From Adiantum capillus-veneris (lineage: Eukaryota; Streptophyta; Polypodiopsida; Polypodiales; Pteridaceae): DNA of 64,000 nucleotides. Both the position numbers and the translations under genes were made by a program. Below the pieces are notes generated by a model, which was given only the letters and a program-made list of their open reading frames with translations, did not search any database and had not been told where the DNA came from. Location: assembly GCA_014529385.2 (NCBI GenBank), contig CM043961.1, forward strand, positions 11,764,478 through 11,828,477. Reading direction: 5' to 3'. Shown in pieces: positions 34,870 to 47,772 of the stretch; the stretch's first letter is position 1, and every line of letters starts with the position of its first letter.

Positions 34870-35150
34870 ATTCACCATTGAGTAAAATGCAAGGTAAAGA
34901 CTCATGGTAATCTCCCACAAGATAATATAACCCTCAGCTCCATTATGCATAGCATAATCCAAATTCACCCATTGAGGGAAGTGCAAGGTAAAGACTCATG
35001 GTAATCTCCCACAAGATAATATAACCCTCAGCTCCATTATGTGTAGCATAATCTAGATTCACCATTGAGAGAAGTGCAAGGTAAAGAGTATGGTAATCAC
35101 CCACAAGACAGTACACCCATCAATTTCATCATGCTCCATCATGCACAGTA
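34870..35150 (+). repeat. 94-bp tandem repeat, three copies
   Basis: Units starting TTCACC(C)ATTGAG at 34870, 34964 and 35058; the first two are nearly identical, the third is more diverged. Confidence 0.88.
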
Positions 35151-35304
35151 TAAGCCAACTACTATATGCAGTTGAAAGTTAGCTAGTTAAATCAGCTTCT
35201 TAGCGCAAGTCAAATGCCAAAAAAGTGAGAATTCCTTTAGAAAATAACACGCAAGGGCAAGAAGCAGATTGTAGCCAGATGAATCAATCACAAGTGAGTA
35301 CAGT

Positions 35305-35309
<5 letters not shown>

Positions 35310-35345
<36 letters not shown>
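35310..35345 (+). repeat. (GA)n microsatellite
   Basis: About 17 GA units followed by a short GT run. Confidence 0.95.
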
Positions 35346-35347
<2 letters not shown>

Positions 35348-35549
35348 TGTGTATGGAAAACTGGACAATGGTTTGTACAAGATGACTCAATATTAGATTC
35401 ATTTTAAAATATGGTTAGAATGAGGTGTCATCCCAATAATCATATTCATAAGTATTAGAATTGTAGATGTCATCAAGGGTGAAATCAGCCATCATCTTCA
35501 AAGTCGAACATCGACTAAGCTAAACCATTTTAAGTAAAAATAGCATTCT

Positions 35550-35643
35550 CACCTGCATCCATATAAATAAGACGATAAATTTGTTAACCTTAAATACGTA
35601 TTACAGGTGACAAAGAACCTATCAATTGTTATCCTTGTCCTAC
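35550..35643 (-). repeat. Conserved module copy 2 (minus-strand exon-like core)
   Basis: Same core as 34233-34332, with the minus-strand donor-like ATGCAG|GTGAGAA. It follows an upstream unit copy at about 37.4-37.9 kb on the minus strand. Confidence 0.75.
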
Positions 35644-35802
35644 TTTAAAAAATTTATCCTAACTACTATTCTAAAAAGTTTGTTTTATACGTATTTTGTT
35701 TAGAGTGTGTAAATGTAATGCATCAAAAGGCCATAACCCCTTTTGTTGCAAGTGACAATAGTTGTATTTAATCTAATAATGTGTCATAAAGTAGTTTATT
35801 CC

Positions 35803-36090
35803 TCAAGAATTACTTGATACATAGCTAGGTAATTAATCAAAGATCATCCATAATGTTTTAGTGAAACAAGTATAGTCCTAACCATGTGTAAACTACTCAA
35901 GGATACCAGACAAGGTGTTTCTAACTTACTGTAATAGTTTCTTCTTCAAGAATTACTTGATACACAGGTACGTAATTAATCCAGAAAAATTCATCCAAAA
36001 TGTCTTAGTGAAACAAGTATAGTCCTAACCATGTGTAAACTACTCAAGGATACCAGAGAAGGTGTTTATAACTTACTATAATAGTCAGGA
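35803..36090 (+). repeat. 144-bp tandem duplication
   Basis: Two copies starting CAAGAATTACTTGATAC at 35803 and 35947 with about 90% identity, containing GTGAAACAAGTATAGTCC. Confidence 0.88.
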
Positions 36091-37439
36091 ACACTCCCAA
36101 CACTAAGAAAATGTGCATTTATCCTTCTAAGTGAAGCAATAATTAGAACCTTAGTTTAGCACTCGTGTTTCAAGCCGAGAACCAAACCATAACAAAGCCC
36201 AAGTTTGGTTGAATTTTCCAAAGGGATTTAGTATCAACAGCAAATTAGAGCATATTCAGCCAAACAAAGTAGCAAAGCCTTTGAAAGTTGTGGTTTCCTT
36301 AGTTCAAAATGGAGACAATGATTAGACACAGACAAAGATTGAAGAATAACCACGTCAAGAATCCATAAAACCTAAAATCAAGTTAGTAGCCTAAACTCTC
36401 CGCTATAATGGCTAGAAAACAATCCAGCAAGGCTTCTCCATAATATTGTAGTCTACGAATCAATACTCTTTTCAAAGCTAGCAAAAAACACATCATTCAT
36501 GATGAGTACTACATATCACAGTCAAATCACTCCACGTGAGAATAACCTTAGGTGGACCATATCAGAGCAAATATTCACGCAACAACCTAATTTCAAATGA
36601 GCTCACCCTTAGGTAGACCATATCAGAGCTTAGTATAAAACACTTTTAAGATCACTAGAGCATATTAGAGTTAGCACGGTAGGAAGGTCAAAATACAACA
36701 AGTGGCACACATACAACACAATCCCATCCATAAAGGTCAAACAAATCAGTAAGCAGTTAGGAAAGAGAGGCCAAACATTAGTTAAAGCAACAACACAATT
36801 TTTTATATAAATCAAATTGCTTAGGATGATGGTAATAAATCTTTTAATGAGAAGAGAATCCAAATCACAACAGACAACTACCATTTCTCTACAGTAATAT
36901 AAATAGTAGGGGACCAAAAATAGTGGGTAGCAAGAACAAGAGTAGCAAATGCCAGAGTCAGAGTAGTATGTTAACATGAGGAAGCATAAAGAAAACCCAT
37001 CTAAAAAGAATCAATAATAGCCCTAGAGGATATCGAGAGTCAATAATGAAGCCAGCCATTAGAAAGCTCCCAAAGATAACTATCCAAAAGAGAATAACAT
37101 CAGAGTTTTTGATGATGGTATTCAAGTAAAAAAAACTAACAAAATAATGTCATACAAGTTCCAATGACGACTCATCAACTCACCAGGCAGAGTGACCAAA
37201 ACGAAGTGGGAGTTGACTAAGGCCAGCAAAAAAGAATATTAGGACTAGAATCCATTCCTTTCTGCTCTAGATGTAAGCAAAATTAGCCCTAAGTTAGATT
37301 TTTATTTACCATGCCAAAACCTAATTTTATGAGTTCATGCAGCAAGAATAAGATTACTCCCTCAATGAGTAGAATACTCACAGTCCATCAAAATTAACAA
37401 CAATATATCAATCGATTCCCAATTTTGATGTATAAATGA
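36091..37439. other. No gene recognised
   Basis: AT-rich sequence without a convincing frame. A small duplication of CCTTAGGTGGACCATATCAG occurs at about 36549 and 36607. Confidence 0.5.
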
Positions 37440-37703
37440 ATGATCAATACAACACCCACGTGAGAAGCACATATGAGGAGAACTTGTATGTTTTGGCAAC
37501 ATGGCAAAGCACTTTACAAATCAGGTAAAGTAATATGTTAATAAGATTCTTTGGATCAATTATTATAAAGCATATCCAGTTAAAGCATGGAATCAAAAAG
37601 AAACTTGGGTCGAGGAAGCAATCTCAGCTTGTTCCGTATCAGCAAAGGGGATTGATATCATCAACTTCAGAGTCTCAACAGTGATGTTACTCAAGATGAA
37701 TCA

Positions 37704-37807
<104 letters not shown>

Positions 37808-37829
37808 AGAAACCAAAAATTGTATCAGT

Positions 37830-37870
37830 CTAAGTGAGGGATGAAGAATCTCTCACCTTGTTATTTATAT
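37830..37870 (-). promoter_or_regulatory. TATA-like promoter of array unit 5
   Basis: On the minus strand TATAAATAAC is followed about 30 bases downstream by CCCTCACTTAG, the arrangement shared with the four sister units. Confidence 0.5.
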
Positions 37871-38486
37871 GAAGAAGGTAGGGGATAGCTCCATTTGTTT
37901 ATGGAAATAGTTGTATAGTAGCTATCTAGCTGAACAAAACCAATATGTAACAAGGAACCTACAATACAAAAAAATCCAAATAGTGTAGCCATCATGGTTA
38001 GTATGTGGGTCATAATCATGCAACCCTAACCCATAGCAACAAGCCATGAGTGTGCAACAAACAATATAGCTTACTCACAAGGTAATGGGACATCCATCAA
38101 AGGTCATACCATAGATTGAGTAAGGCACATCCTTAAGCCACGAGTCGAGATCCAGTCGGAATTTTAGGTGGGATCATTTGTTTCGACAAGAGGGAGGAGG
38201 GAGTAAAGCTCTACAGGAGGACAAGATCAATATAACACCCACGTGAGAAGCACATATCAGGAGAACTTGTATGTATTGGCAACATGGCAAAGCACTTTTC
38301 AAATCAAGTAAAATAATATGTTAATAAGATTTTTTTGGATCAATTATCATGAAGCATATCCAGTTAAAGCATGGAATCAAAAAGAAACTTGGGTTGAGGA
38401 AGCAATCTCAATTAGTTCCGTATCAGCAAAGGGGATTGATATCATCAACTTCAGAGTCGCAACAGTGATGTTACTCAAGATGAATC

Positions 38487-38583
<97 letters not shown>

Positions 38584-38605
38584 AGAAACCAAATTTTGTA
38601 TTTAG

Positions 38606-38649
38606 TCTAAAGTGACGGATGAAGAATCCCTCATCTTGTTATTTATGTG
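38606..38649 (-). promoter_or_regulatory. TATA-like promoter of array unit 4
   Basis: On the minus strand CATAAATAAC is followed about 30 bases later by CCGTCACTTTAGAC, a diverged version of the shared initiator-like motif. Confidence 0.45.
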
Positions 38650-39419
38650 AAGAAGGTAGGCGATAGCTCCATTTTTTTATATAAATAGTTGTATAGCAGC
38701 TATCCAACTGAACAAGCCCAATATGTAACAAGGAACATACAATACAATAAAACCCAAATAGTGTAGCCATCACGGTTAGTATGTGGGGCATAATCATGCA
38801 ACCCTAACCTGTAGCAACAATCCATGAGTGTGCAGCAAACAATACAGCTTACTCACAAGGTGATGGACATCCACCAAAGGTCATACAATAGATTGAGTAA
38901 GGCACATCCCTAAGCCATGAGTTGACAGCCAGTCGGCATTTTAGGTGGGATTGTTTGTTTGGACAAGAGGGAGGAAGGAGTAATACTCTGCAGGACAAGA
39001 TCAGAGCCAAGGAATGGGGATTCCTTTTGGGAAGGTTTGAAGCAACAAGTGTGTATCATTTTAAATATATGAGAATATTTAGGTGAGACCATGGCAGGTG
39101 TAAAATAATTAAAAATAGGATAGACCAAGAGAGTTCCATAGAAAGATAGTAGCATGTGTGTGTGTGTAGCTGTTTAAATCTTAACTAATAAGACATAATT
39201 GAATTTTTACATTCAAAAGACAGTTGGCCAAGGAATAATGAATTGATATGTACAAAAATAACTCAGTATTAGAATTATTTAGGTACAATGATTGTAGGAA
39301 AGAGATCCTCTTTCAGTAAGATTAGTAGTAAAAGACTTCCCCGTTCCTCAATGAGTATTTCATTACAGAAAGGTTGCTTGCCAAAGAGAAGAAAACCCTC
39401 CAAGATAAGATAGAGTCCT

Positions 39420-39516
39420 TACCTGCATCCATCCAAACAAGACAAAAATTTCGTTAGCCTTGGATGCGTTTTACAGGTATCAATGGACCATATCATTTTT
39501 TATCCATGTCCATCTT
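39420..39516 (-). repeat. Conserved module copy 3 (minus-strand exon-like core)
   Basis: Minus-strand reading keeps DTCKTHPRLTKFLSCLDGC open and ends at GGATGCAG|GTAAGGAC, a consensus donor. Confidence 0.78.
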
Positions 39517-41108
39517 ATAGGATTTAATTACTTTAGACAAGCTAGGTTTTTTATTAGAACTTGTATGTTAGCAGTCTTTTCTTATTATATCAAAAAAATG
39601 AGTGGTATATTTTACTTTCTAATCCGAGTGGTGAAGTCCGCCAAGAATCCAAAACATTTCAAGATCCATAGCCCGGTAGCTATACTTAAGCCCAAAAAAT
39701 AGCAACCATATACTTACCTTCCGACTTAGCAATCCCATGGTATCATTGGTATCCCTTTAGACAAAGATAGGTCATGTCCGACCTTTTCTATATAAGGTGC
39801 CTAATCATTTAATTTCTATTTTTTGACAAGAAACGGTATCAACTGAAAACATTACTATAGCCAGTTAGCAGGGTAGCAAGACTTCCTCTTATTAATATGG
39901 AATCCCATTTTTTGAGCCATAGCTTGGAAGCTATGCCAAAGCCGAAAATACCAGCCATATACTTACCTTCATAATGCCAAGATATCCACAAGTCATTAGC
40001 AACCCTTAAAGAACGGTAGTGTCCTGCCCTTGACTGGGTAAGATACCTTACTTGTCCATCAACCAGAGGTACTAGATGAAGTAAATAACACCCCAACCAG
40101 TAGTTTTATATGAAATTTCAAGTGCCAAACTAGACTTAAGCCCAACAACTTATCAATCCAGGCTAACATAGATTGTTTTTAACAAATAACTTCCACCCCT
40201 GAAAATCATGCAATATGTCATATTGCTTTACTAAAGAGAGTAAATTAACGTCATGCAATGGCTAAGAACAGAGCCCAATCAACCAGTATGCGCACAAGTG
40301 CTAGTATTACAACCAGTAGTGCACAACTTGCAGAGCCATAAACAACCAATAGCTACAAACCTGCAAGTGCTCGAAATAGAGCCAGTACAACAACCAGTAG
40401 CAAGAATCAGTCTACGCATGTGTTTGACAGCAACTCAGCCCCATTCTATGAATACGAGGTCTTAAGGCACATGCTAAACATGCCCCGGCCCAGTAGTTTA
40501 ATTCAAAAAACCAGTTAACAGTGTTTATACCAATAGGCTCCCAATTGAAGCCAACCATGCCACAATCCATAACCAGGTACCTTACTACAAAACCCATAAC
40601 AAAAAACCCATACCCAGGTACCTTACCACAAAACGCAGGTAAGGTCCTAAAGCTGCAGAAAAAAACCAATATGGCCATCTGTAAAGCTAACATCATTCCC
40701 TCAGGTGTTTATCCCCATTGGTACAGTCAATAAGATAGGCCAAAAAAACAGTTGTTGTTTATGCACAAGCGATCCCAAGGCACACAATAATGCCCATGTA
40801 TAGTAGTTATGATTATGCAGCGACTTCTTTCTGAGCCGACACCTAAATTACATGCAGGTACTTCAAAAAGACCATTATTTTGCTCAAATGCTAGGCAAAA
40901 AAGTTTGTCTCTCTAAGTCTAAGACAAATACACAGTGTATAACTCAGACGACATCTTTCTTCTCTTACCATGCAAGGTACTGCAACAACACTTAAACAAA
41001 AACCAAAGCTTTCTAGTAAGGTACCTGTGTTACTTGAGCTGCAAGCTCCATTTTAGCAAGATCAGACAGCAGCGAAAAAATGAGCAGAAAGAAAGACCTA
41101 CTCCAGGG

Positions 41109-41150
41109 CTAAGTGAGGGCCAGAGTATGCCCTCACCTCAGTATATGTAG
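41109..41150 (-). promoter_or_regulatory. TATA-like promoter of array unit 3
   Basis: On the minus strand CATATACTGAGG lies about 30 bases upstream of GCCCTCACTTAGCCC; an ATG follows about 60 bases later. Confidence 0.5.
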
Positions 41151-41343
41151 GATGTCATGCACGCTCCCAGAGTCATCAGTTTGAATGCAATCGGCCGCCC
41201 TCAACTGCTCGAGCCTATAGGCGCCATAGCCTGGGGAAGGTGATAGAGAGTGGACAGGGGCCACCTACCCCATCAAATGATTTTACTTCACGCTTTGGTT
41301 TAAGCGGGGGCCAAGTCCTCGGTTATCTTTATTATGCAACCAT

Positions 41344-41561
<218 letters not shown>

Positions 41562-41582
41562 CCGCCCTAACCCAGGCACCAC

Positions 41583-41626
41583 ACACAATGGGTCAGTAGT
41601 AGGCCCATTGTGTATGGGCCTACTAC
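41583..41626 (-). repeat. Two mutually exclusive hairpins at the 3' end of the reverse transcriptase element
   Basis: GTAGTAGGCCCA (41596-41607) pairs perfectly with TGGGCCTACTAC (41615-41626). Alternatively ACACAATGGG (41583-41592) pairs with CCCATTGTGT (41604-41613). The two stems share bases, so only one can form at a time. Confidence 0.85.
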
Positions 41627-41670
41627 CTTATGAGAGAGATGAGACTCTCTTTCTGAAACAATAGTCCAGG

Positions 41671-43600
41671 TCAGTTATGTTGAATGAGAGCTTGTAAGAT
41701 GGTTTTCCGGATCTGAATATGGTTAAATCCGTTCTGGTAGTATTTTTTAACTAGTACAGATATCTCTTCCCAGGCCAAAGAGGGGGTTGATGAAGAGTAG
41801 CAAATTAAGTAAAGAAGGCCAATACAAGAGCAAATAGAGGCTTTGTATGGCCTATTGCTATTTCTTTTAATGAATTCTATGTGCGAAAGCTTCAGAAGAT
41901 CCTTTCTCCAAATAAATCTAAGGTCATATCCACCTGTAGATGGGGAGTGAAGGGGTATTGAAAGGTTAAGAAATTGGGTTGATTTGCAAAAGTCCCCAAA
42001 AACAGTCGAATTATCTGGGAGGGAAGTAGGCTCAATTTTTAGGCAGTGGGGGTAGATTAGATCAATCTCTTTATGGAACATTCTCTTGTTAACACTAAGC
42101 AGGTCATCCATATATCTAAAAGTATGATTGAATAATGGAAGTATTTTATGGTTAGTTTCCATGTTCTTAAGACACCATTTGTATTCGAAAAAAACCAGGT
42201 AAATATTACACATAAGTGGTGAGCAAGAGAAGCCCATAGGGATGCCAAGGCATTGGTTAAAGCAGCAGCTGCCCGCAATAATAGTGCAGATATTCAACAG
42301 CCAAAAAATATAGGAGCAGGATTTTGTTTCATTGAAGTGTAGAGGGTGTATGGAGTGAGATGCTTGAATCCATATGGGTTTCTTTAGATAGGGAGATAAA
42401 ACGATACTTTCTCTTTTTAGCATTGGTAAAGGCTAAATTAATAACCTTAGCTAAAACAGTCTTAAGGCCGAGATCTCCACTAAGTGGAATGTTTTCGTAG
42501 CATTGTGTAATATTAGCTGTAAAGATGTGGAAGATATGTTGAGGAAGGTTAATTGTGACTTCTGTAGCGTTTTTTGTTAACCAGAAGGGATTATATTGGA
42601 TATTTAGGGAAATCCTTGCAGATTCTCTGCTTCTTTGCACAAATGAGCTCAAATTCTGTGAGAATAATATCAACGCAAAGAGTAATATCTTTGGTGATAT
42701 CTGTGAAGATACAGTTAGAGGCATCAGATATCCATCTGAATTTATGTTTTTGGAATTTATATGTAGGAAATAGTACTGGTAACCTGGTGTTACTAATTGA
42801 GTAACCAAGCTGTCCTAAATGTTTAGAGATCTTGTTAGAGATATCTTGCGGCGTATTGTTAGTATGACAGAATTCTTTACCTGATACTCGATCCCGAGCT
42901 GCCTTCCAAGCAAGGTATTTGCACATAATAGTAGGACAGTTGGAGCTTTTGTCAAGCCCGACCACAAGCCATTTATCTGAGATTAGTTGAAAATCAAGAG
43001 CTAGTTGAGGTGTAAGCCAAGAGATATCATAAGAAAGCCACTTCCTAGGAAGTAGAGAAATTTTATGAAGGAAGCCTTCCTTCACTAATCCTTTAAGTCC
43101 GGTAGGACTGTCATCTCCATTCGGAGAGCACTGACAAGGTCAGTGAGGCAGCTAAGTAAAGCTGATAGGGCAAGGTAAGGGTTTTTTTGATAGTTAGGTA
43201 TGTGATTGAGCCCTTTGGCCAGTAACTTACGTATTGTGACATTATCGATAATGCTAAGGTCCTGAGTACAGACATGGTTACCAAATCCTTCAAAATTCCT
43301 GCAGAATGAGGCAAATTGAATGCATGTATAGCAAGGGATTGTTTCTTGTCTAAGAAAGTCATTATTTAAAACTAATCCTTTTATAGGATGATGGTATTTC
43401 CATCCTATGAGAATATTGTCAAGCAGTTTATGATTCCCAAAAAATAAGTCAAAGCACTCACAAAAAAGATTTTTTGGTAAGATCAAATCCAGAAGTATAT
43501 TGTGAAACAGACAGTGTATGTAGATAGCACCACAATTCGAATCTTCTTTGTTGAGAACTCTTCTTCCACACGGGTTTGTAGAGACCTGCAATATATTCAT
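41671..43600 (-). pseudogene. Reverse transcriptase of uncharacterised (Penelope-like?) type
   Basis: Three consecutive frames (43600-43085, 43085-42591, 42808-42329, then 42423-41671) make up one protein. In order: a cysteine-containing region ending DLSIIDNVTIRKLLAKG, then WLVVGLDKSSNCPTI and LPVLFPTYKFQKHKFRWIS (fingers; the last resembles the PKLHK motif of Penelope-like enzymes), motif A as TANITQCYENIPL, motif B as GIPMGFSCSPLMCNIYL, motif C as FRYMDDLLSVN, then FLNLSIPLHSP and a C-terminal thumb. The motif A catalytic Asp is Asn (AAT for GAT), so this copy should be inactive even without its frameshifts near 42800 and 42400. It is not Ty3/gypsy, Ty1/copia or a typical LINE. The family link is from memory of motif patterns. 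Confidence 0.8.
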
Positions 43601-45000
43601 GGGTTAGATTTCAGGGAAGTTTCTGATTTTCCAGGGAACCTGCCTCTCCCTCTTGTAAAGCTACGAGTTTTTCCTCGATTAGACGAGGAGCTAGGTGTAA
43701 AAAACGAGGTGAAAGAGTTGGGAGTAGCCAAAGAGTTAGCTCTTTTCAGAGCAGGAGAATCATCATCTTCAATACAAGGTTTAAGCAGATTAGTGATGAA
43801 CTTGACCCCTTTAAAGTTAGCATAAGTGGTGAGGTATAGACTGGGCTCATCTGCTTTAAGCTCTTTCAGAATATCATGCATAAGACCACGGAAGATATTA
43901 AAGGTAATCTGTGCAATCACAATCTGCTTAGCCTGTCCACCTAGCCATGAGCAGATAAGGGATAAATGAAAGTCGACTGGTTTCTCTGGGAATAACAGAT
44001 CCAAATGGTTGAGGATAAACCATATTGCATGATCAAACCACATGATGCTTGATTCACAGGTAGCTTTGGGGTCAAGAAATCTACAAGCACATTTCACATA
44101 GGGACGAAAGATATTCTAGATGGACTCTGTGTAGAAATCTGGGTTACTTTTTGCAAATTCCATGCTACCCTTAGTACGTATGTACAATCCAGCATTTGAG
44201 GGGCATTTAGAGTGGTCGATGAGATGAAGGTTAAAGGGTGCTTTAATTAGTTCTCCCGTGTCCAAGAACTGCCCACCTTTAAGAATCTTGAGTTTACAGT
44301 GTTCCACGGTTGAGGCAGGAAGGTTGGCCAAGTACACCCAGGTTTCACTAAGAATAGGAGCCAGGAAGGCTTTGTTATGCAAAACCCACAGTTGATGGTC
44401 AACTCCAAGAGATTCAATTTCTATTTGTCTTATTGATAATACAGGAAACACTTTAGAGATTTTTGGTACCATCTCAAGGAGGTTAACATCATTGAGGGAG
44501 CAAAGATTATTTTGTAATTCTTTTACTACTTCTAGTGCTGCACTATCTTGACAGAAAATGCCACCAGCTGGAGGGATGGATGGGGTATTTGGGGTGTAGA
44601 CAAACGAGGGGTTAAGCCCACAGAGTTTTCTAAGGAAGTTTGACAGCTCAACTCCAGATGAGGAGAATAGGGCAAGCTCTTGCTGATATTGTGAAGCAAG
44701 GACAGGAAGTTGGGCAATATATTGGGACAACAAATTAACACCTTCTAGGGGGTCTTTGTCCAATGTAGCCAAAATTTTTACCCAGTCATTAAATGACAAC
44801 ATATGCAAGACAGATAGTTTTTTATCCGAGACAAGAGCTGAATCATAAATAATCTGTGAAGCATCCAAACTGCTAATACATCTAAGGACAAGAGAGGAGG
44901 CCACAGAGAGGGGCTCCGAGGTAAGTTCCAATCCTTGAGATAAAGCAAGAGTCTACAAAAACAGTGAGGTCAGGTTTACTTTTTCTTGCCATAGTATGTA
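43597..45000 (-). pseudogene. N-terminal ORF of the reverse transcriptase element
   Basis: The likely start is MARKSKPDLTVFVD (near 44990), shifted into the main frame near 44935. About 270 residues continue to a TAG at 44116-44118, and the same frame goes on for another 170 residues to 43597. The middle has helical, leucine-rich sequence; the end is basic and Ser/Arg/Gly-rich (NRGKTRSFTRGRGRF), like nucleic-acid-binding tails of Gag-like proteins. I do not recognise the fold. It could be an ORF1/Gag analogue or the N-terminal part of the reverse transcriptase polyprotein. Confidence 0.6.
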
Positions 45001-45685
45001 ATACATAATTTGGCTTTCCTAGCAAGGAAAGGTCTAGTTCTAGTAGCCAAGGCATTCTTTGGTGTATGGTCTTTAAGGTAAAGCCTAATCTGATCAAGAA
45101 TCTTTGCATGATTCTCAGGGTTGTGATTAGTACTCATGCGAGCTGTCATTCTATAACGTGAGCAGTCCTAAAACAGAGGTGACATAAAAATTAGCAAAGT
45201 GTCTATATTGTAAAGTATACTTGGTCCTGCAAACCTTCAACCGGCAAAGTCAGAGACTATGGTAGCCATGAGCAGGGAACCAGAAAAAGAGTCTAAAAGG
45301 GGCCACCTAACACCATTCTACCAATGAAGGATTTATAGACTGTGGGTCCAATTTAGAGCTCCATTCCTAAGATAATTTCCTAGGCCAACATCCCAGTTTT
45401 CCCTAAAAAGAAGAAACCTTATGTATAGGATGTGTAGCTGTTTAAATCTTAACTAATAAGACATAATTGAATTTTTACATTCAAAAGATAGCTGGCGAAG
45501 GAATAATGAACTGATATGTACAAAAATAACTCAGTATTAGAATTATTTAGGTACAATGATTGTAGGAAAGTGATCCTCTTTCAGTAAGATTAGTAGTAAA
45601 AGAACTTCCTCGTTCCTCAATGAGTATTTCATTACAGAAAGGTTGCTTGCCAAAGAAAAGAAAACCCCCAAGATAAGATAGAGTC

Positions 45686-45786
45686 CTTACCTGCATCCAT
45701 CCAGACAAGACAACAATTCAGTTAGCCTTGGATGTGTTTTACAGGTATCAATGGACCATGTCAGTTGTTATCCATGTCCATCTTAT
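45686..45786 (-). repeat. Conserved module copy 4 (minus-strand exon-like core)
   Basis: Minus-strand reading gives DTCKTHPRLTELLSCLDGC and ends GGATGCAG|GTAAGGAC. Confidence 0.78.
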
Positions 45787-47366
45787 AGGATTTAATTACT
45801 TAGACAAGCTAGATTCTTTATTAGAACTTGTATGTTAGCAGTCTTTTCTTATTATATCAAAAAAATGAGTGGTACATTTTACTTTCTAACGAGTGGTGAA
45901 GTCCACAAGGAATCCAAAACATTTCAAGATCCATAGCTCGGTAGCTATGCTTAAGCCCAAAAAATAGCAACCATATACTTACCTTCCGACTTAGCAATCC
46001 CATGGTATCATTGGTATCCCTTTAGACAAAGATAGGTCATGCCCGACCTTTTCTGTATAAGATGCCTAATCATTTAATTTCTATTTTTTCACAAGAAACG
46101 GTATCAACTGAAAACATTACTATAGCCAGTTAGCAGGGTAGCAAGACTCCCTCTTATTAATATGGAATCCCATTTTTTGAGCCATAGCTTGGAAGCTATG
46201 CCAAAGCCGAAAATACCAGCCATATACTTACCTTCATAATGCCAAGATATCCACAAGTCATTAGCAACCCTTAAAGAACGGTAGTGTCCGGCCCTTGACT
46301 GAGTAAGATACCTTACTTGTCCATCAACCAGAGGTACTAGATGAAGTAAATAACACCCCAACCAATTTTATATGAAATTTCAAGTGCCAAACTGGACTTA
46401 AGCCCAACAACTTATCAAGCCAGGCTAACATAGATTGTTTTTAACAAAACTTCCAACCCTGAAAATCATACAATATGTCATATTGCTTTACTAAAGAGAG
46501 TAAATTAACGTCCTGCAATGGCTAAGAACAGAGCCCAATCAACCAGTATGCGCACAAGTACCAGTATTACAACCAGTAGTGCACAACTTGCAGAGCCATA
46601 AACAACCAGTAGCTAAAAACCTGCAATTGCTCGAAATAGAGCCAGTACAACAACCAGTAGCAAGAATCAGTCCACGCATGTGTTTGACAGCAACTCAACC
46701 CCATTCTATGAATACGAGGTCTTAAGGCACATGCTAAACATGCCCCGGCCCAGTAGTTTAATTCAAAAAACCAGTTAACAGTGTTTATACCAACAGGCTC
46801 CCAACTGAAGCCAACCATGCCACAATCCATAACTAGGTACCTTACTACAAAACCCATAACAAAAAACCCATACCCAGGTACCTTACCACAAAATGCACGT
46901 TAGGTCCTAAAGCGGTAGAAAAAAACCAATATGGCCATTTGTAAAGCTAACACCATTCCCTTAGGTGTTTATCCCCATTGGTACAGTCAATAAGGTAGGC
47001 CAAAAAAACAGTTGCTTTTTATGCACAAGCAGTCCCAAGGCCCACAATAATGCCCATGTATAGTATTTATGATTATGCAACGGCTTCTTTCGGAGCCGAC
47101 ACCTAAATTACATGCAAGTACTTCAAAAAGCCCACTATTTTGCTCAAATGCTAGGCAAAAAAGTTTGTCTCTCTAAGTCTGACAAATACACAGTGTATAA
47201 CTCAGACGACATCTTTCTTCTCTTACCATGCAAGGTACTGCAACAACACTTAAACAAAAACCGAAGCTTTCTATTAAGGTACGTGTGTTACTTGAGCTGC
47301 AAGCTCCATTTTAGCAAGATCAGACAGCAGCAAAAAAATGAGCAGAAAGAAAGACCTACTCTAGGG

Positions 47367-47408
47367 CTAAGTGAGGGCCAGAGTATGCCCTCACCTCAGT
47401 ATATATAG
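47367..47408 (-). promoter_or_regulatory. TATA-like promoter of array unit 2
   Basis: On the minus strand CTATATATACTGAGG lies about 30 bases upstream of GCCCTCACTTAGCCC. Confidence 0.52.
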
Positions 47409-47601
47409 AATGTAATGCACACTCCTAGAGTCATCAGTTTGAATGCAATCGGCCACCCTCAATTGCTCGAACCTGTAGGCACCATAGCCTGGGGAAGGTG
47501 ATAGAGAGTGGACGGGGGCCGCCTACCCCATGAAATGATTTCACTTCACGCTTTGGTTTAAGCGAGGGCCAAGTCCCCAGTTATCTTTATTATGCAACCA
47601 T

Positions 47602-47641
<40 letters not shown>

Positions 47642-47690
47642 GTTTTGTTTGGGAAGTTTTTCTTTAAAAAACCATTTATGACCAGTATAC

Positions 47691-47769
<79 letters not shown>

Positions 47770-47772
<3 letters not shown>

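Larger units (their letters stand above)
45430..47769 (-). repeat. Array unit 2 (copy B), transcription-unit-like repeat
   Basis: This is the direct-repeat partner of 39166-41558, with the same poly-G, (TG)n, TATA-like box, short ATG frame, splice-like segments and conserved module. The (TG)n here is shorter (about 73 bp). Its right end runs directly into a third, more diverged copy at 47770. Confidence 0.8.
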
